This document shows, piece by piece, positions 9,159 through 17,652 of a stretch of DNA of 64,000 bases. The position numbers were made by a program, and so were the translations under genes. The notes beneath the pieces are model-generated. The model worked only from the letters and a program-made list of their open reading frames with translations. It was not told the DNA's origin and ran no database searches. The stretch comes from Teredinibacter haidensis (GTDB taxonomy: Bacteria; Pseudomonadota; Gammaproteobacteria; Pseudomonadales; Cellvibrionaceae), in contig NZ_CP060084.1 in assembly GCF_014211975.1 (NCBI RefSeq), positions 3,173,001 through 3,237,000 on the forward strand, read 5' to 3'. Position 1 is the stretch's first letter, and every line of letters starts with the position of its first letter.

Positions 9159-9631
9159 TGTGGTGAACTCCCACTCCATGTACGAAAAATCCCTGTCGAA
9201 ACCGACAAGAAACGTGATGGCACCAAAATATACACACCGTAAATATACGCCGTGAATATATGTAAACAACGTTCATATTGCAAGTGCCCGGCGGAATTTT
9301 GGCGGGTAAATAGTTCAGAAAATCCGTTTTCCCATCACACTGCAAAACAATAGAACAAACACACGCAAGCGAAGCATTGGCTGGAAATTGTTTGTGTGTT
9401 GTTGTGCGACAGAATTTAATCGCCGATAAAAACAATTTCATTTTCCACGGCGAGATCGCTCTTGCCTGACAATATTGTCTTGGTTAAGGCGGTTTGAATG
9501 CGCTGCCTAAAAAGGACCTATGCGGTGACGTATAAGGACGTGGGATAAAACCGGCGGAGCTGGAGATGAATTAGCGTGAGAACAATATTAAGGAGAAGGA
9601 CTAGGCGCTTCCATGCGCCCGAAATACGACA
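9159..9631. promoter_or_regulatory. Control region of the MMPL operon; 473 bases without a supported gene
   Basis: Two features stand out. A perfect 12-base palindrome GACAATATTGTC lies at 9468-9479. Near the start of the pump gene are two 11-base near-identical direct repeats, CCGTAAATATA at 9237-9247 and CCGTGAATATA at 9250-9260. Either could bind the TetR regulator encoded at the end of the operon. A GGCGC/GCGCC hairpin at 9604-9619, just after the pit stop, has no T run. No convincing promoter boxes were found. Confidence 0.4.
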
Positions 9632-10909
9632 TTAGGCTCCAAAAATGCTTTTAAACAAAAAGAAAAACACTATCGCAAGGCAGGCGCCAGCGGGCAGCGT
9701 TACAATCCAGGACATAAAAATTGAACCAATCACACCCAGATTAAGCGCGCCGATTCCGCGAGCTAAACCGACACCGAGAACTGCGCCAACCAGCGTATGA
9801 GTGGTAGAGATGGGCAGCCCCATACCGGAAGCCACAACAACGGTACCGGCGGCACCCAGCTCTGCGGCAAAACCACGACTTGGGGTAAGCTCGGTAATTT
9901 TTCGTCCGATAGTGGCAATCACTTTGTAACCGTAGCTCGCCAGACCAACTACAATGCCGAAACCACCCAGCAGCAACACCCAACCGGGCATTGCTGACTT
10001 CGACTCAATAGCGCCAGACTTAATCACGCTTACCACTGCGGCCAATGGGCCAACGGCATTGGCCACATCATTAGAACCATGAGCAAAAGCCATGGAGCAG
10101 GCGGTGAAGATCATAAGCACGGCAAAGGTTTTTTCAACGTTGGCATAGCGATTATCCGGATCCACTTCGCCGCTGGTATCCACACGACGCAGGAAGTAAC
10201 AACCAATGGCCGCAACGATAAGCCCTAACACCAAGGCAATACTGAGATTTTGCAGGTAGCTCAGTTTCAGCCCATTGTCTTTCAGCACATGCTTGAGTCC
10301 TTTAAGCATGGTTACCATGGAGATCAAAAACCCTACCAGAAACATATAGACAGGAATAAAACGGCGGGCCGCAGCCTCAGGGTCTTGCTTGCTAAAAATT
10401 AGCCACTGCACGCTTTTAAATAACAGGAAGGACATACTCCCCGCCAGTACCGGTGAAACTACCCAGCTGGCGACAATCGTGCCCACCTTTCCCCAGGCAA
10501 CGATATCCGCCGAGATTCCCACTGAAGCAAAGCCAACAATTGCTCCCACAATGGAGTGAGTTGTGGATACAGGCCAACCAAGAATACTGGCGATAACAAG
10601 CCATACACCCGCCGCTAGCAGCGAACTAAGCATGCCGTACACCAACAGATGTGGCACGGTCTCCATTACGGCCGGATCGATTATCCCCTTGCGCACGGTA
10701 GAGGTGACTTCACCCCCGGCCAGATACGCTCCGAGAAATTCAAACACCATCGCGATCATAATCGCTTGTCTAATGGTTAATGCACCTGAACCCACAGAGG
10801 TCCCCATGGCATTGGCCACATCGTTAGCGCCCACTCCCCAGGCCATAAAAACACAAAATATACAGCCCAGCACCAGCAAAATGGTGCCGTATTCAGCCAA
10901 AATTGACAT
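9632..10909 (-). CDS. pit: Low-affinity inorganic phosphate transporter (Pit/PHO4 family)
   Basis: The 425-residue membrane protein carries both halves of the PHO4 signature, GANDVANAMG near residue 27 and GSNDVANAVG near residue 280, each followed by an SxxGxxxxxST motif (GWPVSTTHS, GLPISTTHT). About ten hydrophobic helices can be counted, with a cytoplasmic loop between the halves. The family imports phosphate, usually as a metal-phosphate complex, using the proton or sodium gradient. GAGG lies seven bases before ATG. It follows the DUF47 gene by 42 bases; the two form the usual Pit-DUF47 pair, in which the PhoU-like partner is thought to control the transporter. Confidence 0.93.
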   Translation of the reverse strand: MSILAEYGTILLVLGCIFCVFMAWGVGANDVANAMGTSVGSGALTIRQAIMIAMVFEFLGAYLAGGEVTSTVRKGIIDPAVMETVPHLLVYGMLSSLLAAGVWLVIASILGWPVSTTHSIVGAIVGFASVGISADIVAWGKVGTIVASWVVSPVLAGSMSFLLFKSVQWLIFSKQDPEAAARRFIPVYMFLVGFLISMVTMLKGLKHVLKDNGLKLSYLQNLSIALVLGLIVAAIGCYFLRRVDTSGEVDPDNRYANVEKTFAVLMIFTACSMAFAHGSNDVANAVGPLAAVVSVIKSGAIESKSAMPGWVLLLGGFGIVVGLASYGYKVIATIGRKITELTPSRGFAAELGAAGTVVVASGMGLPISTTHTLVGAVLGVGLARGIGALNLGVIGSIFMSWIVTLPAGACLAIVFFFLFKSIFGA

Positions 10910-10951
10910 GAAGTTTCCTCATGATTTTTATTTCAGAATTCAGATGAGAGG

Positions 10952-11638
10952 TTAACGAGCTAATAGCTGCAGTAAGCGCTGGCCTGTGCGCTGGGCTCTG
11001 TCGGCAAGATCACCAATTTCCTCGATAATGCGGTATAAAAAGATGACTTCTACCGGCGGCAGTTCAGCTTCCAGCTTAAACAAGCCAGCGCGGATATCTA
11101 TTTGTTGGTTGTCGGTGGTTTGCTCCAGATCGTTCAGCTCGCTGACCATACGCTCAACGATATCCAGCTCGCGACCACCAAAACCCGTTTCCAGCAATTC
11201 GTCCAACTCATTAATGGCTTTGTGAGCCTGCTCGACAGTTGCCACAGCACTGCCAAAATACTCGCGTACAGTGGCCTGTAACGGCCCAGGAATCACCATT
11301 TTTCTGCCCAACATCAAACCCGAAATGTCTTTGCAGCGATTGGCGATTTTGTCTTGCTTGGTTAGCAGATCGAGAAGGTCTGAACGGGGAACTGGTAAAA
11401 ACAGATTTTTAGGCAGGTGCAGACGTATCTGCTTTTTCAGCTCGTCGCCGCGGTGTTCCAACTCGCTAATTCGGTTGTAACACGCCTCGGCCTCCTCCCA
11501 GTTGTTAGCAATACTCGCCTCGTAAAAGGCCAGTAGCTTTTCAGCGGCCTTTTTTGATACTGTCATATGTTCTTCCATCGGCTTGATGGGTGAACGGCCA
11601 AACATCTCGGTGAGAGGATTTTTTATTTTCATAATCAT
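10952..11638 (-). CDS. DUF47 family PhoU-like phosphate transport regulator (TIGR00153)
   Basis: The 228-residue, almost wholly helical protein matches TIGR00153/DUF47: MFGRSPIKPMEEHM at the N-terminus, the helix pair with RCKDISGLMLGRKM, and the C-terminal VEVIFLYRIIEEIGDLADRA. The PhoU-like helical bundle binds metals through acidic residues in its E-x3-D-x2-D type repeats. It is first in a two-gene operon with pit, 42 bases apart, which indicates control of phosphate uptake. Two ATGs are possible, at 11638 and 11632; GGA is better spaced from the second. No clear Pho box was seen in the 160 bases upstream. Confidence 0.9.
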   Translation of the reverse strand: MIMKIKNPLTEMFGRSPIKPMEEHMTVSKKAAEKLLAFYEASIANNWEEAEACYNRISELEHRGDELKKQIRLHLPKNLFLPVPRSDLLDLLTKQDKIANRCKDISGLMLGRKMVIPGPLQATVREYFGSAVATVEQAHKAINELDELLETGFGGRELDIVERMVSELNDLEQTTDNQQIDIRAGLFKLEAELPPVEVIFLYRIIEEIGDLADRAQRTGQRLLQLLAR

Positions 11639-11799
11639 TTTCCGGGTTTCACTTCTTGGCCAAATGGCTACAGGTGCGAATAGTACAGAAATATTTCACA
11701 TTTGTGGCAGTCAAATTTTGATCAATAACAACCAAATCCCAAGCAGTAAAAACCCGGCTTAAGTTGTATTGGTGAAACGATAATCCCCCCAGACACAAC

Positions 11800-12567
11800 C
11801 TATTTCTGTACTTTTTTAAACTTTAGCGTAAAACGGTCAGTACGGCCGGTAACATTCTTATTCCCAACTTCGTACTTCAGCTCATCAACTGGCTTGTAGT
11901 GCAGCTCGGAATAGTCCACCAATTCAAAACCTGCCGCCTGAATCTCCTTGATCGCCAGTACTGGGTCAAATCGACGGCCGTTTTCACCGTTGAGGGGCTC
12001 CATATGGCGACGGGTATGGTCAACCACGCCGTAAATGCCACCGACTTTTAGCATGCGGTAGACCTCATCGTTAAGCAGTTTACGACTGGTTTCATCGAAA
12101 TTATGGTAATTGCGAAAGGTAAGCACCATATCGACGTTGGTCGCTTTGCTTGCGATATTTTCCAATTTATAGAACCGCTCGCCGTCCGGCTTATACAGCT
12201 TGCTCTCTGCAGCCAGCAGAGTGACATTTTCAAAACCGGGCTGCTGGAGAAGGTCGCCCATCCAATTGGCACCATAAGCGACATACAGTTTACCTTTTTC
12301 CCGCAAAGTTGGCGCCAATATGCGGGTGTACCAGCCACCGCCCGGCACCAGCTCCACAACGGACATATCGTCCTTCAGACCAAAAAAGCTAAGAGTTTCC
12401 AGCGGCTTGCGGTTTGCGTCGCGCTGTACATGCTTTTCCGGGCGGTTTTTATCGGCCATAGCCGCTTGAAGTTTGACCTTGAGCGCGACGTGTCCGTCCG
12501 CAAATACTGGCGCACTGCATAGCATTGCTGCAGACAGGCTCAGGGCTATAAGTAGTTTCATTTTCAT
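11800..12567 (-). CDS. Exported SAM-methyltransferase-like protein (COG4798 type)
   Basis: The 255-residue product begins with a classic signal peptide cleaved after VFA (about residue 23), so it should act in the periplasm. The mature part has a class I methyltransferase-like fold: a motif-I-like strand VVELVPGGGWYTRIL near residue 70, an acidic-turn strand near YVAYGANW, then DMVLTFRNYHNF and a post-motif LKVGGIYGVVDH. COG4798 predicted methyltransferases have this pattern. The first motif departs from the canonical D/E-x-G-x-G-x-G. S-adenosylmethionine is not known to be plentiful in the periplasm, so catalysis is uncertain. It stands alone, divergent from the YbeL-type gene. Confidence 0.8.
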   Translation of the reverse strand: MKMKLLIALSLSAAMLCSAPVFADGHVALKVKLQAAMADKNRPEKHVQRDANRKPLETLSFFGLKDDMSVVELVPGGGWYTRILAPTLREKGKLYVAYGANWMGDLLQQPGFENVTLLAAESKLYKPDGERFYKLENIASKATNVDMVLTFRNYHNFDETSRKLLNDEVYRMLKVGGIYGVVDHTRRHMEPLNGENGRRFDPVLAIKEIQAAGFELVDYSELHYKPVDELKYEVGNKNVTGRTDRFTLKFKKVQK

Positions 12568-12695
12568 CGCTACGTCTCCTTTATTTATTGTGTTGATGGC
12601 AAGGGACGAAATAATAATACGGATAGGGTGACAATATGGAGTATTGACTACACTTTAATGAAAGCTGTCATATTCTCCAGTGCGAGACACCCAAT

Positions 12696-13211
12696 ATGAA
12701 TGATAAGGATGACAAAACGCTGGCCCAAAGCTACGAAAAAATGGCCTCCAAAGCCAGAGAGCTGTTTTCAGAGTCCAGCGAGAAAACCCTGGAAGCATTG
12801 GAAACGGCTATAGAAGCAGCTCGGGAGCACTTCGTTAAGGTAGGCGACATTACTCAAAAGGAGAGCGCCCACCTGAAGTATTACCTGCGACGCGACCTGG
12901 AGCAATCAGCAAAACACTTCCACACTCTTAGCGAGCAGGCAAAAATCAAGCTTAAAAGCGAAAACCTGCAAGCCGGCTTTCTGGATTTAACCGCACAACT
13001 GGCACACGGGGCCAGCGATTTATTTTCACGTCTGGCCGAGTGGGCCGAATCGGGCTCCAGCTACCACACAGGGCAGGTGACAGCCCCCGGAGTCTTACGC
13101 TGCCGCCAGTGCGGCAAGGAAATGCATTTCAAGAAAACTGGCAATATTCCACCCTGTTCCGGCTGTAGAGGTACCGATTTCGTGCGAGAGAGTTGTAGCA
13201 CTAGTGAATAG
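12696..13211 (+). CDS. Zinc-ribbon protein of the YbeL/DUF1451 family
   Basis: This 171-residue cytoplasmic protein has a long charged helical N-terminal part (about 1-125, probable coiled coil with many Glu, Lys and Ala) and a C-terminal zinc ribbon made by CRQCGKE near residue 130 and CSGCRG near 158. That is the DUF1451 (YbeL) arrangement. Function is unknown in the family. The ribosome-binding site before ATG at 12696 is weak. Its last 11 bases overlap the end of the convergent DUF3820 gene. No partner gene is evident, and the signal-peptide methyltransferase gene upstream is divergent. Confidence 0.85.
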   Translation: MNDKDDKTLAQSYEKMASKARELFSESSEKTLEALETAIEAAREHFVKVGDITQKESAHLKYYLRRDLEQSAKHFHTLSEQAKIKLKSENLQAGFLDLTAQLAHGASDLFSRLAEWAESGSSYHTGQVTAPGVLRCRQCGKEMHFKKTGNIPPCSGCRGTDFVRESCSTSE

Positions 13212-13428
13212 CCGGATAATCGCGCAGAGGATCCAGCACGGCTTCCTGACCGTTAATCTTAATCTCCAATGCCAGGGCAAGCATTTGCCCCAACTCTCCA
13301 GAGGGGAACCCTTTGTGTGAAAACCACAACAAATACTCTTCTGGCAAATCGATCAGCACCCTGCCCTGATACCGTCCAAAGGGCATAGTCATATTTGCGA
13401 GCTTGATAAGGTGATTTTTATCCAGCAT
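13201..13428 (-). CDS. DUF3820 family small protein
   Basis: A 75-residue protein recognisable as DUF3820 by MPFGRYQGRVLIDLPEEYL near residues 13-31 and WFSHKGFPSGELG just after it. Pfam links the family to a quorum-sensing-regulated factor, but no mechanism is established. I placed the start at ATG 13428, which has GGAG six bases upstream; a longer frame to 13542 adds a segment unlike the family. It is divergent from hpf and converges on the YbeL-type gene with an 11-base overlap of the 3' ends. Confidence 0.82.
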   Translation of the reverse strand: MLDKNHLIKLANMTMPFGRYQGRVLIDLPEEYLLWFSHKGFPSGELGQMLALALEIKINGQEAVLDPLRDYPAIH

Positions 13429-13664
13429 GGGCGACTCCACTAGGTGAAAACAGGGCGCAACATTGCACCACAAATACTGCTGTGACAAGGCCAAAACAGC
13501 GAGAAAAAACAACTTAACGTTAACAATAGTGTCACACAGCATGACAGGAGAGCTTGAAAAACTGCCCGTAACACCATAAGTTTAGATACATGGGGCAATA
13601 CTTCTTTTACCCCCTACCACGGGCGCCTTCCCCGGCGCTCAAGCACAAAAACAGGAAAGGTTCT

Positions 13665-13973
13665 ATGCAAATTAATATTTCTGGACGTCATGTCGAAATC
13701 ACTGAAGGTATTCGCGAATCTGTAAATCATAAGTTCACCAAAGTACAAAGCCACTTCCCTCAACTGGACGCCCTATCCGTTATTCTCACGGTAGAAAGAC
13801 ACGAACAAAAAGTAGAGGCCCAAACCCAATACCTAGGTGCTTCGGTATCTGTTCACGCCTCGAACGAAGACCTCTATGCCGCCATTGCAGGAACCGCTAA
13901 AAAACTTGAGGCAGCCCTTTCCCACCGCAAAGGTTCGGTTAAATCAAACCTACATGAAAAACCTGCTACCTAA
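13665..13973 (+). CDS. hpf: Ribosome hibernation-promoting factor, short form
   Basis: The 102-residue protein matches the short HPF/YfiA family: MQINISGRHVEITEGIR, then the conserved VEAQTQYLGASVSVHASNED and the basic patch KKLEAALSHRKG. HPF binds the 30S decoding channel and promotes inactive 100S ribosomes in stationary phase. The start is ATG 13665, with AGGAAAGG six bases before it; an upstream in-frame start at 13590 is not supported. In many relatives hpf follows rpoN and precedes ptsN; neither is here, so the gene has moved out of that cluster. A GC-rich hairpin follows 15 bases after the stop. Confidence 0.92.
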   Translation: MQINISGRHVEITEGIRESVNHKFTKVQSHFPQLDALSVILTVERHEQKVEAQTQYLGASVSVHASNEDLYAAIAGTAKKLEAALSHRKGSVKSNLHEKPAT

Positions 13974-13988
13974 GCTTATTAAAAGAAT

Positions 13989-14010
13989 GGGAGGGCTTGT
14001 CAGCCCTCCC
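13989..14010 (+). other. GC-rich hairpin between hpf and the DUF4404 gene
   Basis: A perfect 9-base-pair stem, GGGAGGGCT (13989-13997) with AGCCCTCCC (14002-14010), has a 4-base loop. No T run follows, so it is more likely an mRNA 3'-end stabiliser or partial attenuator than a full terminator. Confidence 0.5.
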
Positions 14011-14038
14011 CAGCCCCCACCCAAATGAGGTTAGAGTC

Positions 14039-14302
14039 ATGACAGACGAAAGCCGCAACATCAAGTCTCTCGCCAACCAATTGCTCGACGAGCTAAGCAA
14101 CGCCGACAACCCGGATGTTGAAGCGCTGGAACTGCTGGAAAACCTGGGTTCCAACCTGCAGGAGGTTATCGAACGCACGCGAAGCAGCAATGAAATCACC
14201 GACCTGCTCGCAAATCTGGAGTCTCGCTTCGCCGTTAGCCACCCCATTGCCGAACGTTATATACGCGACATTATTGATTCCCTGAGTAAAATGGGCATCT
14301 AA
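14039..14302 (+). CDS. DUF4404 family small protein
   Basis: An 87-residue acidic helical protein. It ends in FAVSHPIAERYIRDIIDSL and then SKMGI, the pattern of DUF4404 proteins, whose function is unknown. The start is ATG 14039 with GAGG eight bases upstream; the longer frame from 13997 begins inside the hairpin. It lies 65 bases after hpf on the same strand and 11 bases before the thioesterase gene, so the three may be co-transcribed. No transmembrane segment or signal peptide is visible. Confidence 0.75.
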   Translation: MTDESRNIKSLANQLLDELSNADNPDVEALELLENLGSNLQEVIERTRSSNEITDLLANLESRFAVSHPIAERYIRDIIDSLSKMGI

Positions 14303-14313
14303 ATTCACCGACA

Positions 14314-14889
14314 TTGAGTATTACTGTGACTGAACAATTCCGTTCCGTAAAAGATTCCCAAGTTATTCTGAAAGAACTGATGGTACCCTCCTACGCCAAC
14401 TTTGGCGGCAAAGTCCATGGCGGCATAATTCTCTCGCTAATGGATAAAATCGCTTACACCTGTGCAGCCAGCCACGCAAAAAGCTATTGTGTAACCGCCT
14501 CTGTTGATTCGGTCAACTTCCTTAACCCCGTGGAAGTGGGCGAACTGCTCACACTATATGCCTCGGTAAACTATGTGGGTCGCTCATCCATGGAGGTGGG
14601 CATCCGCGTCGAATCAGAAGATTTTAAGCAGGGCCTGAGCAAACACACCAATACCTCCTACTTCAGCATGGTTGCGCTAGACGAAGAGACACGAAAGCCG
14701 GTGCATGTCCCTGGTCTGATACTGCAGAGCGAAACCGAGATCCGACGTTTTATTCAGGGTAAATACCGCAAGCAGGCCAAGCGTCAACATGGCGAAGAAT
14801 TCAAACAGCTCCGTAAAACGCTGGATTTTTCTGTCGAAGCGCAAAAGCTTTCCAAGGAGAATTGCTCAATAAAATTCCCAAAAGAATGA
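14314..14889 (+). CDS. Acyl-CoA thioesterase, hot-dog fold (YciA-like)
   Basis: This 191-residue protein is a single hot-dog thioesterase. The stretch PSYANFGGKVHGGIILSLMD near residues 26-45 holds the catalytic Asn and the HGG turn found in YciA-type acyl-CoA hydrolases, followed by VTASVDSVNFLNPVEVGE. About 50 basic residues-rich positions at the C-terminus (RKQAKRQHGEEFKQL) extend beyond the fold. It hydrolyses acyl-CoA esters in the cytoplasm; chain-length preference cannot be read from sequence. The start is not ATG: TTG at 14314 is the first possibility and GTG at 14326 is at least as likely. It follows the DUF4404 gene closely. Confidence 0.85.
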   Translation: MSITVTEQFRSVKDSQVILKELMVPSYANFGGKVHGGIILSLMDKIAYTCAASHAKSYCVTASVDSVNFLNPVEVGELLTLYASVNYVGRSSMEVGIRVESEDFKQGLSKHTNTSYFSMVALDEETRKPVHVPGLILQSETEIRRFIQGKYRKQAKRQHGEEFKQLRKTLDFSVEAQKLSKENCSIKFPKE

Positions 14890-14946
14890 ACTTTGCCCCG
14901 GCAGGCTATTCTATAAAGAACCTCTGCCTGTTATCGAGAGCACTTT

Positions 14947-15924
14947 ATGCCCAAATTACGCTGGCCGCTTATTCCCCAATATCGCCACTACGGTCTTACT
15001 GAAAACGATGTTACCAGCGAGCAGTTATACCTTTCACGGCGTAACTTTATTGGACTAAGCGCAAGTAGTGCGATCGGGCTTGCCAGCTATTTACCACAAC
15101 TGGCACAGGCAAAGGCCTCCGAGTTACAGCAGAAACTGACTGTAGCCAAGCGTACCCACACACACCCCGAGCCCTTAACCCCGTACAACGATATAACCCA
15201 ATACAACAACTTCTATGAGTTGGGTACCGCCAAGACTGATCCGGTAGAGCGCGCTTCAGCGCTGCAAACCACGCCCTGGAGTATTGCCGTTGAGGGGGAA
15301 TGTGCAAAACCCGGCCACTTCACCCTAGAACAAATTCTGGCGGGGCACGAGCTGGAAGAGCGTATATACAAACTGCGATGCGTAGAAGCCTGGTCGATGG
15401 TTATTCCGTGGACGGGTTTTCCCCTGGCCGACCTGCTGAAACGCTTCGAACCGACCAGCGATGCCAAATATGTAGCCTTTGAAACCCTGTACAACGCAGA
15501 CCTCCCCCTGCCAGGACAAAAACGCAAAACCATAGCCTGGCCCTACCGCGAGGGTCTGCGTATGGACGAAGCAATGCACCCGCTCAGTTTTATGGCGGTC
15601 GGGCTCTACGGCAAATCACTCCCCAATCAGAATGGCGCACCTATTCGGTTGGTTGTGCCCTGGAAATATGGTTTCAAAAGTATTAAATCCATTGTCAAAA
15701 TTCGTTTTACCAAAACAGAACCCCAAACCAGCTGGAATATGATTGCACCAGAGGAATACGGTTTTTATTCCAATGTGAATCCCAATGCCAACCACCCCCG
15801 GTGGAGCCAAAAGCGCGAACGCCGTATCGGTGAATTATTTAAAGTAAAAACAGAAATGTTTAATGGTTATGAAGCCGATGTCGCACAGCTTTATAACGGC
15901 ATGAACTTAAAAACATTTTATTAA
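14947..15924 (+). CDS. msrP: Protein-methionine-sulfoxide reductase, molybdopterin subunit MsrP
   Basis: The 325-residue protein has a twin-arginine signal, SRRNFIGLSAS at residues 30-40, so it is exported folded. Beyond it lies the YedY sulfite-oxidase fold with C145 in KLRCVEAWS as the molybdenum ligand, and the GLPNQNGAPIRL-type substrate pocket (SLPNQNGAPIRL here) with the basic VPWKYGFKS stretch. MsrP repairs oxidised methionines of periplasmic proteins, drawing electrons from MsrQ and the quinone pool. Its stop overlaps the msrQ start by one base (TAATG), which indicates a coupled two-gene operon. Confidence 0.95.
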   Translation: MPKLRWPLIPQYRHYGLTENDVTSEQLYLSRRNFIGLSASSAIGLASYLPQLAQAKASELQQKLTVAKRTHTHPEPLTPYNDITQYNNFYELGTAKTDPVERASALQTTPWSIAVEGECAKPGHFTLEQILAGHELEERIYKLRCVEAWSMVIPWTGFPLADLLKRFEPTSDAKYVAFETLYNADLPLPGQKRKTIAWPYREGLRMDEAMHPLSFMAVGLYGKSLPNQNGAPIRLVVPWKYGFKSIKSIVKIRFTKTEPQTSWNMIAPEEYGFYSNVNPNANHPRWSQKRERRIGELFKVKTEMFNGYEADVAQLYNGMNLKTFY

Positions 15925-16505
15925 TGCCGTTACGCCCATTTACTTTTATTACACTGCTAATTCCCTTGCTTCTGCTAAGTTGGCAGTTTTTTAACCGACA
16001 ACTCGGTGCAAATCCGGTAGAAGCCCTCACCCATGAAACAGGAAAATGGGCCTTTATTTGCCTGTTGCTTAGTTTAAGTGCCACCCCAATTAAATCTATC
16101 ACTGGCGTAAAAAAAGTGATGCAATTACGCCGCATGACCGGACTTTACGCCTTTTTTTATGCCTGCTTACACTTCACTATTTACTGGGTTTTCGATCAAT
16201 CACTTTCACTGCAATACGTGTGGGACGATATTATTGATCGCCCCTATATTACCCTGGGGTTCAGCGCATGGTTATTGTTAATACCTCTCACCATAACATC
16301 TACCAAAAAAATGCGGAAAAAACTCGGGCGGCAGTGGCTAAATTTACACAAACTTGTATACCTTATCGCCCTGCTGGCTATCGCCCATTACATTTGGCTA
16401 ATTCGTGCAGATTATGCAGAAGTAATTATTTATAGTATTTGGTTAACCGCTTTACTTGGGCACCGGCTTTATAAATCCTTTTTCATTCCCTCTATTCCAC
16501 ATTAA
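15924..16505 (+). CDS. msrQ: Haem-binding membrane subunit MsrQ
   Basis: A 193-residue inner-membrane protein with about six hydrophobic helices, of the YedZ/ferric-reductase-like family. Conserved histidines lie in YACLHFTIYW near residue 80, in WLNLHKLVYLIALLAIAHY near 140-158, and these are the expected haem ligands. MsrQ passes electrons from quinones or flavin to MsrP in the periplasm. Its start codon overlaps the msrP stop. The final helices contain the WLNLHKLVYL stretch seen in most YedZ proteins. Length is close to the usual 200 residues. Confidence 0.94.
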   Translation: MPLRPFTFITLLIPLLLLSWQFFNRQLGANPVEALTHETGKWAFICLLLSLSATPIKSITGVKKVMQLRRMTGLYAFFYACLHFTIYWVFDQSLSLQYVWDDIIDRPYITLGFSAWLLLIPLTITSTKKMRKKLGRQWLNLHKLVYLIALLAIAHYIWLIRADYAEVIIYSIWLTALLGHRLYKSFFIPSIPH

Positions 16506-16582
16506 TTTGATTTATCTCTTAGACGCTGTGTTTTTACAAGCGTATACCTTCTACTATAAATTTAACTGATGTGGAAATGGCG

Positions 16583-17587
16583 ATGAACTTACACGGAGTG
16601 GATCTCAACTTAATGGTGGCACTAAATGTGCTTCTACGTGAAAAAAGCGTGACCCGAGCGGCAGAGTTTTTGGGAATAACACAACCGGCAATGTCCAACG
16701 CACTAAAGCGCTTGCGCCAACTCTTCGATGACCCGTTGTTGGTTCGCACCAGCGAAGGAATGAAACCAACCGAAAGAGCACAGGAATTAGAGCCCCACGT
16801 CCGTGACCTACTTATTCAAGTAGAACAGGTCGTTCAACCCGTTTCGCAGTTTGCGCCGGAAAAAAGTGAACACTTCTACCGTATCGCCGTCAGCGATTAC
16901 GGCGAATCGGCATTAATGCCCCTCGTTCTGGAACGTTTGCGCGAAGCCGCGCCGCATATTTCCATTGATATCATGGCGCCCAGCGATGTCAGCTCACACG
17001 ACGTAGAGCAGGGCTTTGTCGATTTCGTAATTAACCGCTTCGATGAACTTCCACAAAGTTTCTACCAAACACTCCTCTGGCGTGACAACTTCACTTGTGT
17101 GTTTGCCAAAGACAACTCCATAGCCGATCACTTCAGCTTTGAAAGCTATATGGCCGCTCAACATATCTGGGTAAGTAAAACAGGAATGGGGGTGGGTGTT
17201 GGCGTAAACCCAGACGACGTACAGCGGCTGGGCTGGGTTGATGCCGCGCTCAACTGCATTGGAGAAAAACGTCGTATCAACGTTTTTACCCGTCACTACC
17301 AGGCTGCATTGCAAATGGCGGAGGTGAGCGAACTGATTGTGACGCTTCCGACCAAGGCAGCACAACTCCAAAAACACAACCCCAACCTCATTTTCACTCC
17401 ACCACCCTTCGTGATTCCACCACTAGAGTTGACCATGGCCTGGAGCCCATTACTGCATTTCAACCCCGCACACCAATGGCTGCGACGGCTGGTCGCCGAT
17501 GTTGCTCACGAATACGCCGACCCAAGTATTCGTCCCAATTACGAATACAGCAACAGGGAAATGGAAGAGGCAACTGTTCATCCATAG
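16583..17587 (+). CDS. LysR-family transcriptional regulator
   Basis: A 334-residue regulator with an N-terminal winged helix-turn-helix (VTRAAEFLGITQPAMSNALKRL near residues 24-45) and a C-terminal periplasmic-binding-like effector domain (LysR substrate-binding, NodD-like subgroup). The DLNLMVALNVLL opening is typical of that subgroup. I chose ATG 16583 because it gives this standard N-terminus; in-frame GTG 16571 and ATG 16577 are also available. It is on the same strand as msrQ, 77 bases downstream, but need not be co-transcribed. Its target is not evident: no divergent gene adjoins it, as LysR targets usually do. A bidirectional terminator closes it. Confidence 0.9.
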   Translation: MNLHGVDLNLMVALNVLLREKSVTRAAEFLGITQPAMSNALKRLRQLFDDPLLVRTSEGMKPTERAQELEPHVRDLLIQVEQVVQPVSQFAPEKSEHFYRIAVSDYGESALMPLVLERLREAAPHISIDIMAPSDVSSHDVEQGFVDFVINRFDELPQSFYQTLLWRDNFTCVFAKDNSIADHFSFESYMAAQHIWVSKTGMGVGVGVNPDDVQRLGWVDAALNCIGEKRRINVFTRHYQAALQMAEVSELIVTLPTKAAQLQKHNPNLIFTPPPFVIPPLELTMAWSPLLHFNPAHQWLRRLVADVAHEYADPSIRPNYEYSNREMEEATVHP

Positions 17588-17601
17588 CTTTTCGAGCGAA
17601 C

Positions 17602-17641
17602 AAAAAAAGGCGCGTAGCCCAACGACTACGCGCCTTTTTTT
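17602..17641 (+). terminator. Bidirectional rho-independent terminator
   Basis: A perfect 10-base-pair stem (17608-17617 with 17626-17635) has an 8-base loop, flanked by an A run at 17602-17608 and a T run at 17635-17641. It can stop both the LysR gene and the convergent small gene at 17653. Confidence 0.93.
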
Positions 17642-17652
17642 AATGAGGCTAG

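Noticed and set aside
9145..9441. 98-codon minus-strand frame before the MMPL gene
   Set aside because: It overlaps the MMPL start, is Cys and His-rich without family features, and its ribosome-binding site is too close to the ATG.
9468..9479. GACAATATTGTC as a mobile-element or attachment site
   Set aside because: No second copy, integrase or target duplication is nearby; an operator is the simpler reading.
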